Positions 23,818 to 35,541 of a DNA stretch of 64,000 bases are shown piece after piece. Origin of the DNA: Welwitschia mirabilis (lineage: Eukaryota; Gnetophyta; Gnetopsida; Welwitschiales). Location of the stretch: contig JBOZIK010000001.1 in assembly GCA_051453625.1 (NCBI GenBank), positions 18,534,450-18,598,449 of the forward strand, in the 5' to 3' direction. How positions within the stretch are numbered: the first letter of the stretch is position 1; the number at the start of each line of letters is the position of its first letter. Both the position numbers and the translations under genes were made by a program. Below the pieces are notes generated by a model, which did no database searches, was not told where the DNA came from, and saw only the letters and a program-made list of their open reading frames with translations.

Positions 23818-24604
23818 CCTAAAAATCCCCATGATAGATACAAAGACTAATAATAAATTAAAAGTTGAAGATTAAGTAGATTTAGAAGCTATTATCAATA
23901 TTTTAACTTATGTAACTAATGAGGAAATTAGATAAATTAAAATTAATACCTTATTAAGGGAACTTTTTTTTAGTAGATGGGTTAATAGCAATACTTAAAG
24001 GACTATTAAAAGATATATGTATTAAAATTTAGGGTTTTATTTACTTAATTGATTTACTGTTAATGAAAACTTAAGGAGATGTACATATAGTTTTCTTAGG
24101 AAGGCCATGGATGGCTACTAATGATGCCATCATTTACTCCAGGAGACATGGAATGGAAATTAGCTTGTAAGAACTTAAATAGAAAATTAAATTATCTAAT
24201 GCAACTATCATAGAAGAAATAGGATACAATACTAAAGGTAGGACAAATGCCATCCTAACTTAAGAAGTACATATAATATTAAAATAATAAAATGAAGTAA
24301 AACATAAGGAAAAATTTTAACATATCAAGAAATAGTAAAACCTCCATTTAAAGAAGGGTTAGAATATATAAAAGTATATCCTAACAAACATTTAACTATA
24401 AACAGTAATCTAACTCATTCTTAGAAAAGCAAGCTTAAAATAATGTTGGAGGAAAAGAATCCTTTACTTCAAATCATACTAACATAAAAGAGAGAGAGAG
24501 AGAGAGAGGGATTCCAACATTTACCAATATAAAATTTACTTAAATACTTTAATTCAATTAAATAGAAAACTTGAGGTAAGGTGTAATTCTTACTGCAAGA
24601 AGTA
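23818..24604 (+). pseudogene. Protease region of gypsy element D, resumed after F
   Basis: The first codons continue the frame broken at 12892. The segment VHIVFLGRPWMATNDAIIYS followed by GMEIS is the retropepsin C-terminal pattern (LGRPW..) of Athila/Tat elements. It aligns with 52860-52980 of element C, where the pattern is decayed. The active-site DTG/DNG could not be found and may be decayed. A (GA)n tract interrupts at 24489. At about 24605 the copia element A cuts the sequence before reverse transcriptase. Confidence 0.7.
24489..24508 (+). repeat. (AG)n microsatellite
   Basis: About ten AG units inside element D. Confidence 0.9.
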
Positions 24605-25749
24605 TCATCAGAAGATTGATGGATCTTTACAAAACATCTCTGATTTTGAAGATGTCTCTATTATGGAAGAGGTTTATACAAAATTCAATCTCTTGATAGA
24701 AGATGTATTTGATCTTAAAGATGTCTACCTTATGATATGAATTAATTGTCAATAGACATCTCTAGTGATGAAGATGTCTATTCTAAAATTTTAATTGTCT
24801 AATAGTAGATGTCTCTGGTAATGAAGATGTCTATCTTAAAAGGATGACCTATCCTATAGTAGGTGCCTATGAGTTTGGAAGATGTCTCTAAGTTGTGAAA
24901 GATATCTACTTCAATAAATATATCTATGACGTAAAAGATGTCTATCTTATGACTACTGTAAGACTACTTTTAAACCACATGAAATTAGTATTTATGTGTT
25001 ATAATTCTTGATCCAAAAATTTAACAATGATGTTATCCACCTAGAAAAATGTAAGATTATATTTCAAACAAGATTTTTCATTATTCTTCTAGATACATCT
25101 TTAAGAAATTTTGTTCTTGATCTAACAAATGCTTGTAATTAAGATTTTCATGAAATAAGGGATCTTTATTCTTTCTTTTAGAAGAATAGTCTAAAAACCT
25201 TTAAATAAGAGAAAATATCATTTGCATGTAATATGCAGCCTAAAATATTCAAGATTCAACCTTATATTTACTAATTCTTTAACCTTTCCATTTAAAATTT
25301 AGTTATTCTTATTCCTAATTTAATGACTTATTTTCAAATATGAGAAAACACAAAATAAAAGACATTAGTAATTCTCTTCATTCTTCTATGTAAACACATA
25401 TGTGAGTGAACTCAAGTAGGATTTAAGCATTACTAAAGGGAAAAAAAAAAAAAAACTCAATCATTAAGAAAAAAATCATGCAAAAGTTATGAAAACACTT
25501 CTCTAGCATTTCATTCATCTCTTCAAGAGGTATTAAGCATATGTTTCTACATCAATAGTTTACTCATAAAGAAGAGTTTGAAATCATTCTTTCTTCTCTA
25601 ACATGGGATATAATCCCTTACAAGAGAGACTAACATTGCTTTCTAACATAAATTCTTATAATCTCATAACTCTCTAAACAACAACATTAAAACATAATTA
25701 CAAAATAAAGTATATGATGTTTTCACATTGAATCACATTTGCATCAACA
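24605..25749 (-). mobile_element. 3' LTR of copia A
   Basis: In sense it starts TGTTGATGCAAATG at 25749, right after a purine stretch (caaacaagggat), and ends near 24605. It aligns along its length with 36651-37723 plus 45025-45078. The plus-strand word gaagatgtct recurs many times between 24640 and 24950. Confidence 0.75.
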
Positions 25750-25949
25750 ATCCCTTGTTTGGGATAATGTGGAGATTAGATGCTAGATATTAAAATATCA
25801 TGTTTGATTTGGAGATGAAGTGCTTCATTTTATAGATTAATAGATTCTTTGTCAACATATCAGCAACTTATTCATTAGTAGAAACATGCTTGATCATGAT
25901 TACTTCTCCTTCACTTTTTCTCATATGAATTAATATTTGATTTTAATAT

Positions 25950-26400
25950 GTTTACTCTTCTTGAAGAGTGTACTCTAGAAAGAGCATTATGATCAGTATA
26001 TTATCAACAAACGTGTTAACTAGTATTTTTAACTTTATCTACAATTGTTCAAATAATTTTAAAATCCATAAAACATGTTGAAGAAAATAATCCATGGAGA
26101 TGTATCAAATTCAATAGAGGAAAGATATCCATATGTTTGTTTTTCTAATTTCCAACAGATTGGATTTCTCCCATGAATAATAATGAAACCAAAAGTGAAT
26201 TTTCTATCTTTAATGGATTCACCTCAATTAGCATCATAATAACAATGAATATTTCCATCTCACTTTTCAAATTTAAATACAAAAGTAAGCGTGTGAAATA
26301 CATATCGTATGAGCTTTTTCAAAATAGTAAGATGACTTTCTCTTGGTTCAGCCATATATCTGGACATAAATCATAGTGCAAATTTAATATCAAGTCTTGT
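25950..26400 (-). pseudogene. Copia A RNase H
   Basis: RNase H removes RNA from the cDNA hybrid. The minus strand reads SRYMAEPRESHLTILKKLIR, then a decayed DAN..GS..DRK and FIIIHGRNPICWK, aligning with the open RNase H frame 45924-46220 of copia B. Stops and shifts are present. Confidence 0.75.
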
Positions 26401-27369
26401 ATGACAAAAAAATTTTAAGGAGTCTACCAGGAACTTGTAAAGAGAAGCATCGACCCCTTTTGAATGGTCTTTCCTTTCAATTATAAGATTTTAAGGTAAT
26501 GGTATGGCAGCTGGTTTTACTTTAAGTACTCATATTTTTTCATCATGACTTGTGCAAATTTTTATTAATGTACAATCATGGTATTTGTCTTAATCAAGCT
26601 AAATTCTTAATCAATATTTAAGGACACCAACATATTTCATTTTAAATTCATTTTTCATTCTGATCTTAACATTTTCAGTTATTTTCACATAGTAGCAAAG
26701 AATACCATGTCATTAATATAAATGAGTATCATAATGAAATGGCCATTTAAGTGTTTGAGATATAAACTTGGCTATGAAATACATTCTTTGTAGCATTTTC
26801 GACTCCAAACCAAGTTATTTGATCATGCTTGCAACCATAACAACCTTTCTTAAGTTTGAAAATTTTGTTTTCTTGACCTTTGGCAATAAGACATTTAGGC
26901 TAGAAAATATATAGTTCTTATTCTAAGTATCCATTTAAAAATGCACTATTTACATCTATTTGATGTAAAAAATATCCTNNNNNNNNNNNNNNNNNNNNNN
27001 NNNNNNNNNNNNNNNNNNNNNNNNNNNNNNNNNNNNNNNNNNNNNNNNNNNNNNNNNNNNNNNNNNNNNNNNNNNNNNAAATGCACTATTTACATCTATT
27101 TGATGTAAAAAATATCCTCCATGAATAGCTAAATAAATCATGAGTTTTATAGTTTTAAACCTGACAACTAGTGAAAAGATCTCTTCATAGTTAATGTGCT
27201 TATTTTGCTTGTATCCTCTAGCAACCACCCTTACTTTGTAGCCTGTGATAATGCACTTTTTATCATTTTTAAAAAAAATACATTTAGAGTTAATGATTTT
27301 CTTTTTCTTTAGCTTATCCACAAGATTTCGTGTGCCACTTTTTTGTATTGCATTCATTTCCTTCTCCAT
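26401..27369 (-). pseudogene. Copia A reverse transcriptase
   Basis: From 27369 the frame reads MEKEMNAIQKSGTRNLVDKL, YKVRVVARGYKQNKHINYEE and YFLHQIDVNSAF, the standard start of a Ty1/copia reverse transcriptase. The catalytic box appears near 26700-26735 as LIYINDMVFF, where YVDD is expected, so the first catalytic Asp is Asn. The palm is interrupted by a 100-N gap (26979-27078). A 40-nt stretch is repeated on both sides of that gap. Confidence 0.85.
26979..27078. other. Assembly gap (100 N) with duplicated flanks
   Basis: aaatgcactatttacatcta...aaaaatatcct ends at 26978 and begins again at 27079. This looks like an unmerged contig overlap; the sequence in B (46776-46815) has it once. Confidence 0.85.
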
Positions 27370-27689
27370 TACTTATTACAGTGTGTATTTATGCAATCGT
27401 TAAGTTCTTAAGAAATTCCTGTCAATCATAAATGCTTGGATAAAACACATGCTAGTATAGATGAGAGCTCAAATGTCGTAATTCGTCAAAGGCACTAAGG
27501 AAAGAAGTTAGAGAATTGCTCTTGATAAAGTATTTTTGGTATTTTCTATTTAAGTTTAAGAAACAAAAATAATGCATAAATACAATGCAACATGAATGCA
27601 AATGCAATGCTTATAAATGCGATGCACATGAAAATACTCTAAGTAATAGATCTACTCGACTACCAACCTCTATCATCAAGATTATCCCT

Positions 27690-27905
27690 CATAACCTAAA
27701 TCAATTAGGAAATGCTGTCACTAAATCCTAACTAATGTAGACAATAAAGTACATTGAATAAAATATAATGGAATGCAACTATTCTAGTTACAGAAATGTA
27801 ATGTAAATACTAAACTAATAATATCAACCTTAACAAAGGTTGCCTTCATGATCTAGACCAATTATGAAGCTATCACCAAATTATAATCAACATAAACCAT
27901 AAGGG
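27690..27905 (+). repeat. Diverged direct repeat, period about 158 bp
   Basis: aaatcaattaggaaatgctgtcactaaatcctaa near 27700 matches gaccaattatgaagctatcaccaaattataatcaa near 27857. Confidence 0.5.
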
Positions 27906-28361
27906 AGATGCACATAATGGAATTAAGGAAACTATTTCATTAATCTTGAATCAACATTTACTTACAAAGCAGCAACACCTCAGTGGAGGACACACAATCC
28001 AATACTAAAGAATACTTCTCTCTATAACTATGGATGACTATTTTGCCCTCATCACAAGATTGTCAGGCGTAAAAGATGATTGGAAATGAGGGCAAGGAAG
28101 GTTTTTATTACAAGTAACATCCTAAAAATAAAAACCCTAATGACTAGATGAAACTCTAGCAGCGCTAAAGGAGGCGTGTGACAAATTGTAAAGTTAGATA
28201 AATTTTGGTACATCAGTTATAAAGTTAGGTGCAATGTCATCCTGCATGTCAATCGAATGATGATGAAGGTGTTGCCACATCAGAAAGGATACCACATTAG
28301 CTTCTAGCTTAGTCCAGTTAGCATCCTTATTAGCTTTCTTATTCTATCATTTGGTATTCTC

Positions 28362-29530
28362 GTCTGGACGATGATGGGGATGATAGGTTTTTAAGTTATC
28401 ATATTAAATCAACTTAACCTCTTTAATTGTCAGACTCATCCTTAGAATGTTAAGTATCAGAATTTATCTAAAATACCTTTAAATATGCCAAAGATTACAC
28501 ATTTATGTGATTATTACATTAAATCTCCATCATTATTAAGACTTTACTTAAACTTATCTAAATTTCTTTTAACAGCACTCAAAATACCCCATCAAATACA
28601 TACAATTTGGCATTGTGACATAGCCCACCACCTAGCCTTATCAGTCCTTGACAAAGTAGGAGAACAACTATAATTACAAGCCAAATTGGCTAAGATAAAC
28701 ATTAACTAAGGAAAGGTAAACCAAGCTTAGAAATCTAATCATGTAGAATAAAATGTTAAAATCTAATAAACTAGACATATTACCTTGATAGTGTATGGGG
28801 TACTATTGTCCTGTGCACTATCTGGACAATGATGTAGATGACAGTCTTCAAAAATTGAACTTGAAAAATTAATTACCTGAAATCATGCTTACTAGAAAAA
28901 TAGCTATTAGATTTCATAAAAACTACATTAGTTACCTACTTAAAACATTAGCATATCTAAAAATAAAAATCAAATGTTATATTAAAAAGTCGTTAAAAGA
29001 TAAAACCATAATAACTCAGATAAATGATCTACATGTATAATAAAACAGTGATAACTCAAAATGATATGTATAAATCAATTAGTGAGTTTTAAGTAAAATC
29101 CACAAAGGGTAAATACATCAAAAATAATCATAAAATCACTTTCCTTATTTTTATAGTGAAGTCTACATGGGAGCTCATAGGTGAAAGTGGAGAAGGAGAA
29201 CACTCTTTTACATCTTAGAAAGTACATACTGAGAGCCTGCTAAAATGGTAGATTTAGAGGCCTACTAAATAATACCCATAAAGCATACCATAGAAATAAT
29301 AGGAAATCATAACCAGATCAACACATCTCATCCATGTATCATGATAGCTCAAAAATAATTCCCATAACAATAATTTAAATTTTTTGGCTCATAAATATTT
29401 CAAAAGTATGTTCTACCCTTCCACTTGCGAATCAATACATCTTGTATTATATAAACATAAGAATAACAAGATAAAAATGCATTTTATGTATTATCCACAT
29501 GTGTCATCTAGACGACTAGGAAAATGATAG
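28362..29530 (+). repeat. Dispersed palindrome-centred motif (three copies here, one at 33938)
   Basis: Copies: cgtctggacgatgatgggga at about 28369, ctatctggacaatgatgtag at 28818, and catctagacgactaggaaaa at 29505, each followed by gatgatag-like sequence. A fourth at 33938-33976 has gtcatctt ... gtctagac ... aagatgac, an almost complete palindrome. Confidence 0.5.
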
Positions 29531-30869
29531 GCCTTTAAGAAAGATTTAAAAAAATAAAATCTAGTAAAGTAAGTGAGTTAATAATAGCAATAGTGAGGCC
29601 TCCAAAATTTATCATGAAGTGACAAAGAAGGGTAAAATATTAAGAAATTATCATCATGATGAAAGAGTCAAAAGTTGAAAAAACACAAGGCAGGAGAGAA
29701 GGTATCATAATAGGGTAATGATAATGCAGTAACGAAGAGAAGCAATGTGAAAGAACATCATCAAATATGCCTGAACTTAAAATTATGTAAGAATATCAAG
29801 TGGATGTGTGCAAAATTAAAAACATACTAAAGGACAATGATTTGCAAGGTGCTAGAAGAAAGTTAACCCCTATGGATACAAACTAAGAGTGAAAATAAAA
29901 ACAACTTAAAAAATACTAAATGATCAAGTCCTAAATATGTGATGAAAAAGTACAAAAATAACTTTGAAATACTAAGTAAAGCACTTAAGAAAAATAAAAT
30001 GAAAATGAACAACTAGGAACATGAAGAAGATTGTGTACTACCCTAAATTCTAACCTAATAAAATTCCTTAGTAGAAATCATAAAATCACATGATTAATGA
30101 TGTATGACTTAATGTAAAAAAATTCATAAAGTAACACTCAGATAGGTAGTGATTATGATAATGTGAAGTATATCTAATGTTTTCAAACAGTAAATGATAA
30201 GATTAAAAGCTACTTAGAAATGGATTCCCTTGCTTACATCCCAAAACCACACTAGAATCCAAAAAAGTAAAATGATCATGTGGGATTACTATATTTTCAA
30301 TGAGTCTAGGAAATAAGAAATATCTCTGATGATACTAGGAACATCACTGATCTTGTAGCCTCGAAGTGNNNNNNNNNNATTAGTCCATGATGAGTGCAGT
30401 ACAACCACTGTCAGAGGAGTAAGGGCCCATGAAGCATGGCCAACTGACTCCTCTAGCAGAGTTCCCATACCTACCAACACTATCAAAAGTCTGTCTTAGA
30501 AAATGTACTCCGATGTAGTAGGACATCATGGTGACCATGTTTTTAGCTCAAATACAAAAGATCATGATTATTATTTATTCTTCTTTTTACTTCTTCTGCT
30601 TCTTCTTGTTCCTGTTTGAATGAAAATAAATCCCACATGACCAAGTTAATAGACATACGGATGTCTAAACATTGGATAAATCCAATCTTATCGCTTGGAA
30701 GTGCTCAAGTAAAAGATTACTAGTTATGGTAACTTCATAAATTAATAAATTAGTCAAGTTAAAAATGTTCAAGTAATAGCATGACATCCACAAAGGAATT
30801 GGTTAAGGAATAATTTAGAAAATGGCAAGAGGACTTCCAAAACAAGTGCTTCTGTCATGTTCAAAATTC

Positions 30870-31030
30870 TATTAGTAGGTGACTTATGGATGTTTAACCC
30901 TTATCTGTTAACTTTCTAAATTTCCCTAGTGTTTAAATCGAAAATCTCAACTAAGCCATTAGGATATACTTTTTTTAAAAGATAAGGATCTAACCATCTA
31001 GAAGTTAACCTACTATATCAAAAGTGGGAC
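30870..31030 (-). pseudogene. Gypsy integrase C-terminal tail (minus strand)
   Basis: The minus strand reads SRWLDPYLLKKVYPNGLVEI, then FDLNTREI, a stop, KVNR and GLNIHKS. This matches the Athila/Tat integrase end (KSRWSGPY..., then KVNGQRLKHY). No integrase core is found upstream; instead, unrelated ORFs occupy 31421-33658. The element around it is called H here. Confidence 0.65.
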
Positions 31031-31420
31031 ATAAAATTAAAACCAAGGACAAAAACATATCAACATCAAATCAGAAGCAAATACCAAAACAAGCTTAAAG
31101 TATTAGGAAAATAAGTTTTATTTGGATCCAACACTTTATTTAAAAGAAAAAGAAAGATTTATTTTTATAAGGCTATGATCCTAGGTATTGTACATTTTTG
31201 GAAAACTAAGAATCAAAACAAATAGAAACCAATTGATAAAACATAAAAGGTATACAATCATTTTTAAGTAAAATCAATTAGAGGTAAAGATAATAAAAGG
31301 ATAAAACGTTAATAGCACAAATGTCAAAATCTAAATAAGAGATAAAGAAGTGATAGATTTCATAAAAAATAATCTATTATTGAATCAACATAAATCATGA
31401 TTATTATTACATAATTGATT

Positions 31421-32831
31421 CTAGGCATTACTCAAAGAAAGGATGCAAGAAGTTTTTAAAGGATATTTAGAATATTTAGTAAGATCAAGAAGCTTTTTAA
31501 TATTTGACTCAAGATATGGATTTTCATCAAGGAGGTAAGGCTTTCCTCGATTATAATAACCAAACAACACTTTGGCTTCACAAAATTTATTAGCAATATA
31601 AGAGACAAAAAATTCATATAATTCATGGAAAAATAATCTCTTATCAAAATTGTGATATAAAAAATTTGAAAGATAGATTTCATTCAATGGTTGAAAATTA
31701 AAGTCATCAATGGCACTATTAGAGATCCAAGAATTTTAAGGAAACTTCTTCGGATAACTGAATAGGATAGGTTTAACATATTTAAGAAGCTCTCTAAGGT
31801 TTAATTGTAAGCATGGATTACTATCAATAAGATAAGGTTTATCCAAATTTAAAAATTCAAGATATCCCAAGTCATACTTTTGCAAAGAGTAATTATTAAA
31901 AGCAAAAGATAAAGTGGACTTGGTAAAAGAAGAAAGGAGGTTACTTTAAGTATCACATGATGTTTTAAGAGGAAGAGATTCAAAGACATTGGAAATAGAC
32001 TCCTTAAGACTATGTGCTTCATTAAAATCAAGGAAAGGGATGTGACTTTCAGAATTACATGAACGTTCAAATGGGAGAGATGGAAAAATGTTACCGTTAT
32101 CAAGGTCACAAGGTAATGTAAAAGTAGAAGCAGAAGAAGAGGTGTTATTTAGAGTTTTAAATGAAAGTACAAGTGGAATGAATGGAGAAACATGGGTAGA
32201 ATCTTTAGATTGGGTTATTGCATTGGATAGAGGTCTATTCGGTATTAAGTTTGGCTAAATTTCTATCGGTTCTTCATTATTCATTTCCTCCTCATTATTT
32301 TCTTCATCATTACTTTGTTAAATGCTTTTTTTATTTTCTTCATCATTATCTTTAACTATATCTTCCTCTTATTCATTATACTGATTATTATTTCTTTGAA
32401 TATTATTGTCATTCTCTAAGTTATTAGATTTATTAAAAAGATCATAAAGAGAATGTGCTCATCATCTTCTTTATTAGAAAGATCATAAAGATAATGTGCT
32501 TATCATCTTATTTCTTATTCTCCTTTTCTTCATCACATTTTTGCATGTCATTATTATCTAAATTATTAGATTCATCAAAAAGGTCATAAATAAAAATGTG
32601 ATCATTGTCTTCATCGTAAATTGAAAAATTTTCAGGTTCTTCATAAAATGATTCCTTTATTTGATTTGGATTTTCTAATAGTAAGTGGAAGCCATGAAGA
32701 TAATCTAATATCTCACTATCATCATCTAATGAATAATCATCCTCAACCTTATTGTTGAATAATTGAGTTGAATCATCATTATCCTCCTTTTATCCATCTC
32801 CTAATGAATGGGATGTTATAAGTTGATCCAT
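31421..32831 (-). pseudogene. Unidentified acidic protein, ORF-b of module H
   Basis: Starts MDQLITSHSLGDG at 32831. The N-terminal third is very acidic and Asn-rich (for example YSLDDDSEILDYLHGF, YEEPENFSIYDEDND). It includes a duplicated block, YDLFDESNNLDNN and YDLFNKSNNLEND, that comes from a local DNA duplication near 32436-32520, with a frame change there. The C-terminal half is a steady frame ending in LKTSCILSLSNA at 31424. It contains two related units, LDKPYLIDSNPCLQLNLREL and RGKPYLLDENPYLESNIKKL. A few nonsense codons interrupt it. About 470 residues. No family recognised; no integrase or RT features. Confidence 0.6.
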
Positions 32832-32849
32832 AATTTTATTTTTATTTTA

Positions 32850-33658
32850 AAGTAAGAATTGTTGCTACTTGTTTCTAAGTTCTTCTCATTTTTTTAAAGG
32901 TGGAAGATAGTAGGATAGGTTTGAAAATGTTGTGTTGTAAAAGAACTTTAAGATAGTGGATTTTATGACATTGTTTATTGAAGGATCTTAATTACATTTT
33001 CTAGGTTCTTATTAGTATCTTCTTACCTTTTCTTCATTTTGTAAATTATTTCTTTCATTGAGTTATTTCTTTCTTTATAGTAATTTATGGAATGTGGACC
33101 TTTTTATTCATAGTAATTCATGGGAGATGAATAGGATTCACTAAAACAATTGTAGAATGCTTTTCTAAATGAGGTGGAATTCCTAAAATGTTGAAAATTA
33201 TCATTGTCATTTTTACATGAAGCCTAAAAAAATGGGGAGAAGAGGGAAGAAAAAGAATAAGGAGTTTGAAAAGAGGAGAGGACCCCATTCCTAGTCTTAA
33301 CATCATTTGGTGTTATTCACCTTCTTTCTATAAATATCTCGTGGAGTGTTCTTTTATCATTATTCTTTGAAATTCTTATGTTTCTCCTCCTTTTAGCAAG
33401 TATTTCTTGAAGTGGTCTTTTATCATTATCCTAAAAAATTCTCACATTTCTCCTTATTTTAGCAAGTATTTCTCGAAGGATATTCATAGATGAGAAGGAT
33501 GAACAAGAAGAATTCTTGATTCTAATTTCTACATCATTACCAAGAGGTAAGTCAAAGGGATTTTGGATTTCACATTTCCTTTTAGCAATTAAATCTCTAA
33601 GTGTAACATTCATATTTGAATTAGATGTTCCTATCATAATTAATCTACTAGGTGACAC
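32850..33658 (-). pseudogene. Unidentified protein, ORF-a of module H
   Basis: From an ATG at 33658 the frame reads MSPSRLIMIGTSNSNMNVTL. It contains 2.6 tandem copies of a 22-residue unit (LREILAKIRRNVRIF.DNDK, LQEILAKRRRNIRISKNNDK, LHEIFIERR), encoded by a 66-bp DNA repeat. The following part is rich in Ser, Asn and Lys with several stops, up to about 32850 where ORF-b begins. Position before ORF-b and before the integrase tail suggests a gag slot, but there is no gag motif. Confidence 0.5.
33325..33490 (+). repeat. 66-bp tandem repeat inside ORF-a
   Basis: cttttatcattat starts at 33351 and 33417, exactly 66 bp apart. gcaagtatttct recurs at about 33396 and 33462. The period is a multiple of three and keeps the minus-strand frame. 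Confidence 0.75.
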
Positions 33659-34019
33659 TACACAGATGAAGAAGAAATAAAATAATGTGCTTATATTCTA
33701 TTATTTTCACAATCTTCTTTTGAAAAATTTGATTCTAAAATAACATAAGTAGAAAAAAATTTTCTTCAATTCTTGGATTTTAGATATGTGGAATGTACAT
33801 ACTTGGATTTTATTTATAGTCGAATAAGCCTTCTACTACTTTCCTTGACCAAGCTTTATTCCCTTTGATATTTTAGATTTTTACTAGAATCTAACATGTT
33901 CTTGCATGATTAAAAAAATGCCTGCAAGTGTCATCTTGATTATCGTCTAGACAATATCTAAGATGACCACTTACAAAAAACTAAAAAAAAAAAAGAAACA
34001 CAGAAACATGGAAAAATAG
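33659..34019. other. Short unassigned stretch, possible H terminus
   Basis: No frame. It includes the palindromic motif at 33938-33976. Homology to the 3' ORF of element C begins at about 34020, so H probably ends near here. Confidence 0.35.
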
Positions 34020-35535
34020 AAATAGAGGAAGATACTTCATCTAGGCAACTAACGTATTCGTCATAAAAATAAACCTTGGAATCAATATGGGACCCAACAA
34101 ATTTATTCACTTTATAACAACGTGGGTTTCAAAAAAAGCGTGATGATTTCACTAAGTTGTTAGAAGATAATAAGATGAAGTCTCTATGTCTACAATAAAT
34201 TCTTTAACAATCCTCTTTCTAGATAAAATTCAAATTTAAGAAGAAAATTTTATTGTTAAGAGAAGGGCTAAATGTTTGAAGATCGAAAATAAATTTTGTA
34301 AGGATAAAAGTTCTTTTCATAGTAAAAGTACAATAAGGTAAGAAAAGAGAGACAATAGTTAAAAAATAAACTAGTGTCTCATTTTAACTCTCTAAAGGCA
34401 AATATATTAGATTAGAAATGAGGCTATCGAAAAAGCCCAAATCAACTAAGAGAGAATCAAAATGCAAGAAAATGAAATTACTTTTCTCAAAGAAAAATGG
34501 AATCATCTCTATAACCATTTTCTCAATACAATCATTCTTTACTCAAACAAAGTCTTATACAAGTGGTTCAAAGTGAAATAGCTAAGATTTCAGATAAAAT
34601 TTAATAACATTCTTCTCATTAACCATCAAAAGTAGATATAAGGGTAATAAGCCATTGAGTTCTTGATTTAATTATATAAGTTTTGATTCTTGTTATTGAA
34701 AAAGATTTAATCAGAAAACTTAAAAATAAAAACAAGAAGTTATTATATGAAAATAAATTATTAGAAGTCTGTTTGGGGAAGAGAATAGGATCTAGGTGTG
34801 AGAAACTATAAGTTCATTGAAGCATGCATTTCTATACCCAAAAACATTATGACTATTTTTGCAATTGTAAAATGATCGTCAATGATATAGTACAAAAATA
34901 GAAAGAGCATGGGAGATATAACTTGGGTTTCTAATCTAGCTATAGAATAAATAAATAATGTTAATGCTGAGGATGCTAAGGAATAACATCAAAAAGCAAT
35001 TAATAAACTCTTCCATTTGTGTGAGGGAATTAAGAAGAACCTTTACCTTTTTACAATCATTGAACATGATCTAAATTGGTTAAAATATCAAAGAGAATAC
35101 ATAGACTCAATGAGAATGTTGAGAGGAATCTTTATAGATATCTTCTCTAGGATGGAGGTAAAGGTGTTATACAATTATCTTTGAGAGTTTCTCAAAATTA
35201 AATAAACCAGAAAAACCCTCTTTCCCTAAGCCTTTACAACCAAAGAAACTTCCAACATCAAAAAGTAAAAGTAGCCTAAAGGAAGACCACATGAATTGAT
35301 TTCATATGAACAAAAGATTTGAATTTGGATGATCCTACCCTTTTGAGCAAACAAATAGAGGCTATGCAATACTTGGAAGATATAAAGCAACCACACACTA
35401 AGGAGGAGCCTAATCAGTGAGCAAGAAAGCAACCAAAAAAAAAAAAGGTAGATAAGTTACCATTTGATTTTGAATTTTATTTTATGAATGAGAACATGTA
35501 TTTTATTTGATGACTAACCAAATTTCGAGTATGGG
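34020..35535 (+). pseudogene. 3' ORF of gypsy element E (C-terminal part)
   Basis: Aligns with 59740-61250 of element C along its length. Recognisable pieces include KAINKLFHLCEGIKKNLY (C has KVANKLLHLCEGIKKNIY) and RMLRGIFIDIFSRME. It is highly charged, Lys/Leu/Ile-rich, with many stops. It ends before a polypurine-like tract (gtatgggaggaaa) and an LTR. The upstream part was displaced by module H. Confidence 0.6.
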
Positions 35536-35541
35536 AGGAAA

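Larger units (their letters stand above)
24605..27375 (-). mobile_element. Copia element A, 5'-truncated, inserted in D
   Basis: In minus orientation it holds RT, RNase H and a 3' LTR (25749 down to about 24605). Homologous to copia B over 45079-47070 and over the LTR. Upstream parts (integrase, gag, 5' LTR) are absent: homology to B stops near 27375. Confidence 0.8.
27376..30860. other. Unassigned region with dispersed short repeats
   Basis: No protein family seen on either strand. It holds a diverged direct repeat (about 27700/27857), an ATGCAA-rich patch near 27590-27650, and three copies of a gtctggacgatgatg motif. It lies downstream (minus sense) of the integrase tail at 30870, so it may be the 3' region and LTR of the minus-strand element H. 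A 10-N gap is at 30369-30378. Confidence 0.4.

Noticed and set aside
24640-24960. Repeated gaagatgtct words as a CRISPR-like or regulatory array
   Set aside because: Spacing is irregular and the block is part of the copia LTR, shared with 36680-36980.
26173-26376. 67-codon plus-strand ORF
   Set aside because: Opposite the decayed RNase H of copia A, which aligns with the RNase H of copia B on the minus strand.
31849-32109. 86-codon minus-strand frame starting with a GTG
   Set aside because: Shadow of ORF-b; the neighbouring frame continues smoothly into 31421-31687 and has better protein composition.
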